DNA from: an uncultured Butyricicoccus sp.
Lineage (GTDB): Bacteria > Bacillota > Clostridia > Oscillospirales > Butyricicoccaceae
Assembly (NCBI GenBank): GCA_910584935.1
Contig: CAJUDU010000075.1
Coordinates: forward strand, 1-11,186
Length of the DNA stretch: 11,186 bases
Reading direction: 5' to 3'
The position numbers and the translations under genes were made by a program. Below, one piece after another: positions 5,107-11,186 of the stretch (its first letter is position 1; the number at the start of each line of letters is the position of its first letter). The notes beneath the pieces were generated by a model. That model was not told where the DNA came from. It did no database searches and saw only the letters and a program-made list of their open reading frames with translations.

Positions 5107-7002
5107 TTATGATTCAGACAAAAGACTGCACACAGCATTTGCATAAGCAACAGGGTCTTCCAGCGAAAGCCCTTCAATCAGCTGCGCCTGCGCATACAGG
5201 ATTTCTGCATAAGTTTTGATTTTTTCGCCATCAGATAAAGACGCAACTTTCTTGAAAATTGGATGCTCCGCATTGAGTTCCAATACACGTTCTGCCTTGA
5301 CTTCCTGTTCGTTGCCCATACGCTGCGCATTGAGAACCTTTTCCATTTCGAGGGAAAGGCTGCCCTCCGCCGACAGGCAGCACGGATGAGATTTTAAACG
5401 GGAAGTGAGCTGTACTTTTGCAACCTTGCCTTCCAATGCTTCTTTCATTTGTTCCAGCAAATCTTTATGGGTTTCCGACAATTTTTCCACAGCTTGTTTT
5501 TCGTCTTCACTTTCCAAGCCAGCATCCCCGTCCGCAATGGACTTGAATTCTTTTTCTTTGTAATCCCGCATCATTTTGACGCAAAATTCATCAATATGGT
5601 CGGTCATATACAGGACTTCATAACCCTTTTCACGCAGACGTTCCATTTGCGGCAACAGGCTGATTTTCGCCGCTGTTTCGCCGCAGGCATAATAAATGAA
5701 TTTCTGGTCTTCCTTCATGCGGGAAACATATTCCTCGAATGTGACCATTTTATCCTCGGTAGACGAATGGTACATCAGCAAATCTTGCAACAATTCTTTG
5801 TGCGCGCCATATTCCACATAAGCGCCATATTTGAGCTGCATGCCAAATGCCTTGAAAAATTCCTCATATTTTTCGCGGTCATTTTTCAGCAGGTTCAACA
5901 GTTCTGTTTTGATTTTCTTTTCCAGGTTGGTTGCAATCAGTTTCAAATGACGGTCATGCTGTAACATCTCACGGGAGATATTCAGCGATAAATCCGCCGT
6001 ATCCACCAACCCGCGAACAAAATTGAAATGGTCTGGCAGTAAATCCGCGCAGCGCTCCATAATCAGCACACCATTAGAATAAAGCTGCAAACCCTTTTCA
6101 AAATCCTTTGTATAATAGTTAAATGGAGCGCTTGCTGGGATAAACAGCAGTGCGTTAAATGTTACCGCGCCTTCAGTGCTCATATGGATATGGCGCACAG
6201 GGTCTTTGAAATCATAATATTTGGATTTATAGAAATTATGATAATCATCATCTGTCAGCTCGGATTTGGATTTTTTCCAAATTGGCACCATGGAATTCAG
6301 GGTAGTCAGTTCCATGTAATCTTCATATTCTGGCTTTTCCGGATCGCAGCCTTCCTTCATGCGGGAGCGCTGCATTTCCATTTGGATTGGATAACGGATA
6401 TAATCCGAATATTTGCGGACAATCGACTGAATGCGGTAAGCGTCCAAATATTCATCAAAGTTTTCATTTTCGGCATTGTCTTTAATGGTTAAGATAATAT
6501 CTGTGCCATCTTCCGCCTTTTCACAGGGCGAAATGGTATAGCCATCCGCACCGTCGGAGACCCAGATATTTGCTTCCCCTGTATGTTCTGACCGCGAAAT
6601 GACTTCTACCTTTTTTGCAACCATAAACGCGGCATAAAACCCGACGCCAAACTGCCCGATAATATCCACATCTTCGCTAGCATCCATCTGCTGCTTGAAC
6701 GCAAGCGACCCAGAACGCGCAATGGTGCCTAGATTTTCTTCCAATTCTTCGGCAGTCATACCGCAGCCATGGTCAGAAACCGTTAATTTGCGGGCATCCT
6801 TATCAATTGAAATATGAATCGGCAACGAATCGCGGGTAACGCCAGTTTTGCCTTCCTGCATAGCATTGTAATACAGCTTGTCCGTTGCATCGGATGCATT
6901 TGAAATCAGTTCGCGCAGGAAAATTTCATGATGCGTATAAATTGAATGAATCATCAGGTCAAGCAGCCGTTTGGATTCTGCCTGGAATTCTTTTTTTGCC
7001 AT
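5107..7002 (-). CDS. htpG: Molecular chaperone HtpG (Hsp90)
   Basis: The 631-residue protein is full-length for bacterial HtpG. The N-terminal GHKL ATP-binding domain shows the N-box ELISNASDATDK (31-42), DHGCGM (77-82) and the lid-hinge motif GQFGVGFY (116-123). The middle domain includes NISREMLQ, and a C-terminal dimerisation domain follows without an MEEVD tail, as expected in bacteria. HtpG is a cytosolic ATP-driven chaperone for late folding and stress. A longer frame opens at 7107, but it runs through the CIRCE element and promoter. The true start is the ATG at 7000-7002 (MAKKEFQAESKRLLDLM), with GAGGTG ten bases upstream. The next gene, the lipid kinase, is 21 bases downstream. Confidence 0.97.
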   Translation of the reverse strand: MAKKEFQAESKRLLDLMIHSIYTHHEIFLRELISNASDATDKLYYNAMQEGKTGVTRDSLPIHISIDKDARKLTVSDHGCGMTAEELEENLGTIARSGSLAFKQQMDASEDVDIIGQFGVGFYAAFMVAKKVEVISRSEHTGEANIWVSDGADGYTISPCEKAEDGTDIILTIKDNAENENFDEYLDAYRIQSIVRKYSDYIRYPIQMEMQRSRMKEGCDPEKPEYEDYMELTTLNSMVPIWKKSKSELTDDDYHNFYKSKYYDFKDPVRHIHMSTEGAVTFNALLFIPASAPFNYYTKDFEKGLQLYSNGVLIMERCADLLPDHFNFVRGLVDTADLSLNISREMLQHDRHLKLIATNLEKKIKTELLNLLKNDREKYEEFFKAFGMQLKYGAYVEYGAHKELLQDLLMYHSSTEDKMVTFEEYVSRMKEDQKFIYYACGETAAKISLLPQMERLREKGYEVLYMTDHIDEFCVKMMRDYKEKEFKSIADGDAGLESEDEKQAVEKLSETHKDLLEQMKEALEGKVAKVQLTSRLKSHPCCLSAEGSLSLEMEKVLNAQRMGNEQEVKAERVLELNAEHPIFKKVASLSDGEKIKTYAEILYAQAQLIEGLSLEDPVAYANAVCSLLSES

Positions 7003-7043
7003 AACTTGTATACACCTCGAACAGTAATTTGATAATTTTGGTA

Positions 7044-7070
7044 TTAGCACTCCGACACATCGAGTGCTAA
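7044..7070 (-). promoter_or_regulatory. CIRCE element (HrcA operator)
   Basis: TTAGCACTC (7044-7052), a 9-base spacer, then GAGTGCTAA (7062-7070) is an exact match to the CIRCE consensus. It lies in the 5' leader of htpG, 41 bases before the ATG and just after the predicted transcription start. HrcA binding here would repress htpG and the lipid kinase until heat or folding stress. Confidence 0.96.
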
Positions 7071-7078
7071 TATAGACA

Positions 7079-7107
7079 ATGATAATACTGCTTCCTGAAA
7101 AAATCAA
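7079..7107 (-). promoter_or_regulatory. Promoter of the htpG operon
   Basis: Minus strand: -35 TTGATT at 7102-7107, 17-base spacer, -10 TATCAT at 7079-7084. The start would fall near 7072, immediately upstream of the CIRCE element, the usual geometry for HrcA control. Confidence 0.75.
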
Positions 7108-7147
7108 GAGGGAAAGCCAAGATTTACAGCAAGTTCACATTCTTTTT

Positions 7148-8317
7148 TTATTTTAATTTACTGCGGTCAATCTGGCGCTGTGCCAAGCGCTTATGCACAG
7201 CATCGCGCAAAAGCGCATATGCAATCGAAAACAAAGGGATATTGATAATCATGCCAATCACGCCCATTGTACTTGCGCCAAGCGTCACCGCAACCAGCAC
7301 CCAGATAGAAGGCAGCCCAACTGCCCCGCCGACTACGTGCGGATAAACCAGATTGCCTTCCACCTGCTGAAGCACCAAAAACAGCACTAAAAAACCAAGT
7401 GCTTTCCATGGGCTTACAATTAAAATCAGGAACGCACCAACCGCGCAGCCAATAAACGCGCCAAAAATTGGTACCAGTGATGTCACTGCAATCAAAACAG
7501 ATACCACCAGCGCATATGGCATCCGCAGCAGTGCCATTGCAATAAAAAACATAAGCCCTAAGATACAGGCTTCCAGGCATTGCCCGGAAATAAAGCTGGA
7601 AAACGTATCCGCCGAAAGGCGGCAGACTTCCAGAAAACGGTCTGCACTGTTTTCCGGGATAAAGGAATATAAAATCCGTTTAAACTGCCCGCTTAACTTT
7701 TCTTTTTGCAGCAGCAGATAAACCGCAAATACCAAACCAATTGTAAAATTTGCAACACTGCCAATGATGGATGATGCAACATGAAAGGTATTGCCCAGTA
7801 CATTGCCACTGGCGAGAAAACCCCAAATGGTCTGCCAGATTTCTTTCCAATCCATTTTGCTCCAATCGGCAAGTGTATGCTGAATTTCCAGGAAAATATC
7901 TGGATAATCCTTGGCAAGCTGGTTGACATAATCGACCACTTCGGTTGAAAATGCTGTAATATATCCCTTCATTGTCACAAAAGAACGTGCCATTTCCGGC
8001 ACAACCATCAGTATCAGTACACAGACCAATGCTGCAACAAGCAGCAATGTTAAAACCAAAGATAATACACGACGCATTCGATAAAGTGGATTCACCCGCC
8101 CATGGCGCCTTCGTGGGAACAATTCTCGTTCAATGGCACGCATTGGCACATTCAGGACAAATGCAATCGCCCCACCAACAATAAATGGCATAATCAAATG
8201 CAGCACCATACGCAGCCCAGCCACAAGATAATTCAGCTTTTGCAGCCCAACGAGCAGCAATACGGTAAAAAGAATAAGAACAGCGATTTTCTGCATATTT
8301 TTTCGATTCAAGTCCAT
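7148..8317 (-). CDS. AI-2E family transporter
   Basis: The 389-residue integral membrane protein belongs to the AI-2E (TqsA/YdiK/YtvI-like) family. An N-terminal pair of hydrophobic segments (about 10-30 and 38-58) is followed by a basic loop (RRRHGR) and another segment. A soluble central region of about 90 residues comes next, then a cluster of C-terminal segments. Family motifs include SLVPIFGAFIG and QQVEGNLVYPHVVGGAVGL. Members have been linked to export of autoinducer-2, to Na+ or Li+/H+ exchange, or remain undefined, so substrate is open. GAGG at 8325-8328 is seven bases before the ATG. No clear terminator is seen between its stop and the htpG promoter. Confidence 0.92.
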   Translation of the reverse strand: MDLNRKNMQKIAVLILFTVLLLVGLQKLNYLVAGLRMVLHLIMPFIVGGAIAFVLNVPMRAIERELFPRRRHGRVNPLYRMRRVLSLVLTLLLVAALVCVLILMVVPEMARSFVTMKGYITAFSTEVVDYVNQLAKDYPDIFLEIQHTLADWSKMDWKEIWQTIWGFLASGNVLGNTFHVASSIIGSVANFTIGLVFAVYLLLQKEKLSGQFKRILYSFIPENSADRFLEVCRLSADTFSSFISGQCLEACILGLMFFIAMALLRMPYALVVSVLIAVTSLVPIFGAFIGCAVGAFLILIVSPWKALGFLVLFLVLQQVEGNLVYPHVVGGAVGLPSIWVLVAVTLGASTMGVIGMIINIPLFSIAYALLRDAVHKRLAQRQIDRSKLK

Positions 8318-8395
8318 TTGCGCACCTCGAATTAACCAAAAGAAAATTTTTGTGTGATAATATCTGTTATATTTTTTTAGATATCATAATATCTT

Positions 8396-8423
8396 ACCAT
8401 AGAATGCCGGAAATAGATGTTAA
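8396..8423 (-). promoter_or_regulatory. Candidate promoter of the AI-2E transporter gene
   Basis: Minus strand: -35 TTAACA at 8418-8423, a 16-base spacer and -10 TATGGT at 8396-8401. A perfect 6-4-6 inverted repeat AGATAT-tatg-ATATCT (8379-8394) covers the predicted start and could be an operator; no regulator is recognised. Confidence 0.5.
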
Positions 8424-8430
8424 GTTTTTG

Positions 8431-8472
8431 TAAAAAATCAAAAGAGAGCAGCAATTGCCGCCCTCTTTTGAT
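8431..8472 (-). terminator. Terminator of the metal-resistance operon
   Basis: Arms ATCAAAAGAG and CTCTTTTGAT (8437-8446 and 8463-8472) extend inward through GC-rich pairs, and the minus strand continues with six T (8432-8437). It lies 22 bases past the ATPase stop and separates that operon from the AI-2E transporter gene. Confidence 0.92.
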
Positions 8473-8494
8473 ATTTTACATTATTTTTGGTAAT

Positions 8495-10351
8495 TTATGT
8501 TTCACGTGAAACACCGCGCAGCATTCTGGAAGCATTCAGAATTGCAATCACTGCCACGCCGACATCTGCAAACACGGCTTCCCACATATTTGCCATGCCA
8601 TATGCGCCAAGCGCCAGCACCAATAACTTGACACCCAAAGCAAATACAATATTCTGCCGGACAATCCGCAGCGTTTTTTTTGCAATGCGGATTGCATCGG
8701 ACAATTTAGAGGGCCGGTCATCCATCAGCACAACATCTGCCGCTTCAATCGCGGCATCTGAACCAAGCCCACCCATAGCGATCCCAACGTCAGCACGTGA
8801 TAATACTGGGGCATCATTGACGCCATCACCAACAAATGCCAACACACCGCGTGCTGATTTTTGCTGAAGCAGTTTTTCGACACAGTCCACTTTATCCGCG
8901 GGGAGCAGCTCTGCATGGACTTCGTCCAGCCCCAGTTCGCCCGCAACATATTCCCCAATATCTTTGCGGTCACCAGTTAACATGATATTTCGGCGGACAC
9001 CCATACTATGCAGTTTTTGAATTGCGTCGGCAGCATCTGGCTTCACTTCATCAGATATCACAATGTATCCTGCATAAGCGCCGCCTGCCGCAAGATAAAC
9101 CACTGTGCCCATGGATTTTACTGGCGGGCACAAAATGCCTTCTCGTTCCATCAGGCGGCGGTTGCCTGCCAGCACCTGCCTGCCATCAACCTTCGCACTG
9201 ACGCCAAACCCAGCATAATCTTCCACTTCGCTGACGCGGGCATGGTCCAGTTTGCCGCCATATGCTTCCCGAATGGAACGTGAAATCGGATGTTCCGAAA
9301 AGCATTCGGCAAGCGCTGCAAGTTCCAATAGTTGTTGTTCCGTACAGCCTTGCGGCATAGTTTCCGTCACTTGGAATGCACCTTTTGTCAATGTACCTGT
9401 TTTATCAAACACAACCATTTCCGTAGCCGCCAGCGCCTCCAAATAGTTGCCGCCTTTGACTAAAATACCTTGTCGGGATGCGCCGCCAATGCCGCCAAAG
9501 AAACTGAGCGGGATAGAAATCACCAATGCGCAAGGGCAGGAAATAACCAAAAAAATCAATGCGCGGCGAATGGAATCGCCCCATGAAATACCCGTTGCAA
9601 ACGGCAGAATCACTGCCAGCGCCACAGCGCCAAATACCACTGCCGGCGTATAATACCGGGCAAATTTAGTAATAAAGTTTTCTGCTTTTGCTTTTTTTGC
9701 GCTGGAGTTTTCCACCAAATCCAAAATCTTAGATACTGTAGATTCTCCAAATTCTTTGCTGGTACGTACCCGCATCAGTCCGCTTAAATTGATACAGCCA
9801 CTGATAATTTCATCCCCAGGTTTGACATCCCGCGGCGCAGATTCACCAGTCAGCGCGGCGGTATTCAGTGAGGATGACCCTTCTATAATGATGCCATCAA
9901 GTGGGATTTTCTCACCTGGTTTCACAACAATGACATCACCCACCGAAACTTCTTCCGGATCGACCTGTTCCAACGTCCCGCCGCGTTCGATATTGGCATA
10001 GTCCGGGCGGATATCCATTAAGCTGGCAATCGACTGGCGCGATTTGCCAACGGCATAGCTTTGGAACAATTCTCCGACTTGGTAAAACAGCATTACCGCT
10101 ACGCCTTCTTTATAATCACCCAGCGCAAATGCCCCAATTGTGGCAACCGCCATGAGGAAATGTTCATCAAATACTTGACCGCCAAAAATATTCCGGATAG
10201 CACACCATAAAACATCCCAGCCTACCAAAAAATATGCAGCAAGATATAAAACAAGCAACGGGATCTCTTCCAGCGGCAACAGGATTCCCAAAATATACAA
10301 AGCAATGCTGCCTAAAATCCGCGTGAGCATTTTCTTTTGTTTTTTTGTCAT
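8495..10351 (-). CDS. P1B-type heavy-metal-translocating ATPase (Zn/Cd/Pb class)
   Basis: The 618-residue membrane pump has all P-type ATPase motifs: TGES (168-171), the CPC metal site in a membrane helix (272-274), the phosphorylated aspartate in DKTGT (316-320), HP (354-355), TGDR (459-462) and GDGVNDAP (508-515). A lysine (575) and an aspartate (596) in the last helices are 21 residues apart, as K693/D714 are in ZntA; with CPC this indicates the Zn2+/Cd2+/Pb2+ exporting subgroup. Unlike CadA or ZntA it has no N-terminal HMA domain; that domain is encoded separately just upstream. A GTG at 10366 opens a longer frame, but GAGGTG (10359-10364) is seven bases from the ATG at 10351. It is the third gene of the operon. 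Confidence 0.95.
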   Translation of the reverse strand: MTKKQKKMLTRILGSIALYILGILLPLEEIPLLVLYLAAYFLVGWDVLWCAIRNIFGGQVFDEHFLMAVATIGAFALGDYKEGVAVMLFYQVGELFQSYAVGKSRQSIASLMDIRPDYANIERGGTLEQVDPEEVSVGDVIVVKPGEKIPLDGIIIEGSSSLNTAALTGESAPRDVKPGDEIISGCINLSGLMRVRTSKEFGESTVSKILDLVENSSAKKAKAENFITKFARYYTPAVVFGAVALAVILPFATGISWGDSIRRALIFLVISCPCALVISIPLSFFGGIGGASRQGILVKGGNYLEALAATEMVVFDKTGTLTKGAFQVTETMPQGCTEQQLLELAALAECFSEHPISRSIREAYGGKLDHARVSEVEDYAGFGVSAKVDGRQVLAGNRRLMEREGILCPPVKSMGTVVYLAAGGAYAGYIVISDEVKPDAADAIQKLHSMGVRRNIMLTGDRKDIGEYVAGELGLDEVHAELLPADKVDCVEKLLQQKSARGVLAFVGDGVNDAPVLSRADVGIAMGGLGSDAAIEAADVVLMDDRPSKLSDAIRIAKKTLRIVRQNIVFALGVKLLVLALGAYGMANMWEAVFADVGVAVIAILNASRMLRGVSRET

Positions 10352-10384
10352 TGCAGGGCACCTCACTTCACAAATGCCAGAAAA

Positions 10385-10606
10385 TTAACGCTGTATCGTG
10401 CAGTCAGGTTCTATCTTTTTGCACGCCTTTACAGCCTGGTCCATCACGCTTTCAAACAGGTCATCCTGTGCGTCAACGGTCAGTTTCATGGCCATAAAGT
10501 TAATGGTTGCTTTGTTGACACCATTGATTTTGTTGATGGCGTCTTCCATCTTTTGTGCGCAGTGGGCACAATCCAAATCGATAAGCTTAAATACCTTTTT
10601 CATCAT
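10385..10606 (-). CDS. Free-standing HMA-domain metal-binding protein
   Basis: The 73-residue protein is a single heavy-metal-associated domain of the beta-alpha-beta-beta-alpha-beta ferredoxin-like fold. It has the metal motif DLDCAHC (C13 and C16) and the typical helix QKMEDAINKINGV. It most likely binds the metal ion in the cytosol and hands it to the downstream ATPase, which lacks its own HMA domain. CadA and ZntA carry the same aspartate-cysteine motif in their fused domain. AAGGAG (10613-10618) is six bases from the first ATG and nine from the second, so the product starts MMKK or MKK. It sits 17 bases after the repressor gene and 33 bases before the ATPase start. Confidence 0.92.
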   Translation of the reverse strand: MMKKVFKLIDLDCAHCAQKMEDAINKINGVNKATINFMAMKLTVDAQDDLFESVMDQAVKACKKIEPDCTIQR

Positions 10607-10623
10607 TCATAACTCCTTTTTTC

Positions 10624-10986
10624 TTATTCCAGGACGTGTTCCATGCCCTGGTTAATAATACGATGCACATGCTGGTCAGCCAGTGCATAATATACGGTTT
10701 TCCCTTCCCGGCGAAACTTGACAAGCTTTGCCGTTTTGAGTACACGCAGCTGATGCGATATGGCTGATTGGGTAAGCCCAAGAAGCTGTGCAATGTCACA
10801 AACGCACATTTCAGCTTCAAACAGCGCATAGAGGATTTTAATCCGGGTGGAATCCCCAAACACTTTGAACAGTTCAGCTAAATCGTAAAGGGTTTCATCC
10901 GCGGGCAGTTCTTTGCCAACCTGTTCCACAATTTCGCCATGCACATAAGATTCGGCACAACATTCGATGATTTCTTTTTCGTGCAT
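10624..10986 (-). CDS. ArsR/SmtB family metal-responsive repressor, CadC-like
   Basis: The 120-residue winged-helix repressor has the ArsR fold, with FGDSTRIKILYAL before the recognition region TQSAISHQLRVLK and the wing KFRREGKTVYYAL. Two metal sites of the CadC type are visible. The alpha3N/alpha3 site has C9, C10 and the CVCD motif (C61, C63). The alpha5 site has D104, H106, H117 and E120, with the D-x-H-x10-H-x2-E spacing of CadC. Metal binding (Cd, Pb or Zn) should release it from DNA and switch on the operon. AGGAGG at 10993-10998 is six bases before the ATG. It is the first gene of the operon, and a palindromic operator overlaps its promoter. Confidence 0.95.
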   Translation of the reverse strand: MHEKEIIECCAESYVHGEIVEQVGKELPADETLYDLAELFKVFGDSTRIKILYALFEAEMCVCDIAQLLGLTQSAISHQLRVLKTAKLVKFRREGKTVYYALADQHVHRIINQGMEHVLE

Positions 10987-11000
10987 ATGTTACCTCCTTT

Positions 11001-11022
11001 CATATGAGCAAGTGTTCATATG
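11001..11022 (-). promoter_or_regulatory. ArsR/SmtB-type operator
   Basis: A 10-2-10 palindrome with half-sites CATATGAnCA and TGnTCATATG lies over the predicted transcription start of the metal operon. Its form, ATATGAaCA followed by the inverted copy, is like the known SmtB/CzrA/CadC operator family. Only the third base from the centre of each half-site fails to match, and the central 2 bases are spacer. Binding by the repressor encoded just downstream is inferred from position and form. Confidence 0.85.
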
Positions 11023-11025
11023 TTT

Positions 11026-11053
11026 ATTATATCCCAACATCCGAAAATGTCAA
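11026..11053 (-). promoter_or_regulatory. Promoter of the metal-resistance operon
   Basis: Minus strand: consensus -35 TTGACA (11048-11053), a 16-base spacer and consensus -10 TATAAT (11026-11031). The start near 11019 lies inside the operator. The region right of this (11054-11186) holds nothing I can name. Confidence 0.92.
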
Positions 11054-11186
11054 TCCCTTTCCCCAAAATTTTTTGCAAAACATTTTAAACGTTTATTATG
11101 ACCTGCAAAATGCTGATGCCGGCCTTTCAAAAACACTAGGCCTTGTTTGAAAAATCGCGGAAGGTGTACTAAATCAACAAAATAGC

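Noticed and set aside
5449..5964. 171-residue plus-strand frame opposite htpG
   Set aside because: Shadow of the htpG coding sequence, rich in Phe and His as expected for an antisense frame, and with no start signals.
7003..7107. N-terminal extension of HtpG
   Set aside because: It overlaps the promoter and the perfect CIRCE element, and HtpG proteins begin at the later methionine.
8487..8867. 126-residue plus-strand frame opposite the ATPase gene
   Set aside because: It lies antisense to conserved ATPase motifs such as GDGVNDAP, so its openness reflects the real gene.
11128..11166. Imperfect inverted and direct repeats (GGCCTT copies, TTTCAAA with TTTGAAA)
   Set aside because: The arms are only 4-7 bases and no T-run or gene context makes this a terminator or mobile-element end.
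11050..11184. Open minus-strand frame entering from the right edge, about 44 codons
   Set aside because: It ends inside the consensus -35 box of the metal operon, has no visible start in the window and no recognisable motif. It could be the tail of an upstream gene but cannot be supported.

Overview
The window looks like chromosomal DNA from a low- to mid-GC anaerobic Firmicute, most likely class Clostridia and possibly Oscillospirales. The evidence is a T-box leader, strong AGGAGG ribosome binding sites, sigma-A type promoters, a perfect CIRCE element, rubrerythrin with a PerR-like palindrome, and a CadC-type ArsR repressor. Genus-level placement is inference only. No rRNA, tRNA, CRISPR array or intact mobile element was seen.

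Layout from left to right. (1) 1-420: the first 8 codons of a minus-strand gene that runs off the left edge, preceded by a complete T-box leader with terminator and promoter. The downstream gene is therefore probably an aminoacyl-tRNA synthetase or amino-acid gene, with threonine a tentative guess. (2) 442-1762: an AT-rich stretch on the minus strand with a promoter, a YcxB-like membrane protein, a HEAT-repeat-like (SufBD-annotated type) helical protein, and a short frameshifted gene remnant. (3) 1845-2865: a 56-residue cysteine-rich DUF1540 protein divergent from rubrerythrin, with a 7-1-7 PerR/Fur-type palindrome at the rubrerythrin transcription start. (4) 2873-4180: a monocistronic methyltransferase of the Methyltransf_32 type, ending at a terminator shared with the convergent operon. 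(5) 4186-7107: htpG (Hsp90) followed 21 bases later by a diacylglycerol-kinase-family lipid kinase, both apparently transcribed from one promoter with a perfect CIRCE operator. (6) 7148-8423: an AI-2E family transporter with its own candidate promoter. (7) 8431-11053: a metal-resistance operon of an ArsR/CadC-like repressor, a free-standing HMA metallochaperone and a P1B-type ATPase that lacks its own HMA domain, ending at a strong terminator.

How the parts work together. Two modules deal with stress directly: peroxide defence (rubrerythrin, perhaps with DUF1540) and Zn/Cd/Pb efflux (repressor, chaperone, pump). A third, htpG plus the lipid kinase, appears to be under HrcA heat-shock control. 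The most interesting points are the CIRCE-controlled htpG-lipid kinase operon, the split metal pump, the DUF1540/rubrerythrin divergent pair and the gene remnant beside the T-box. I did not find a clearly novel multi-gene system, and most of the window is recognisable housekeeping or stress biology.
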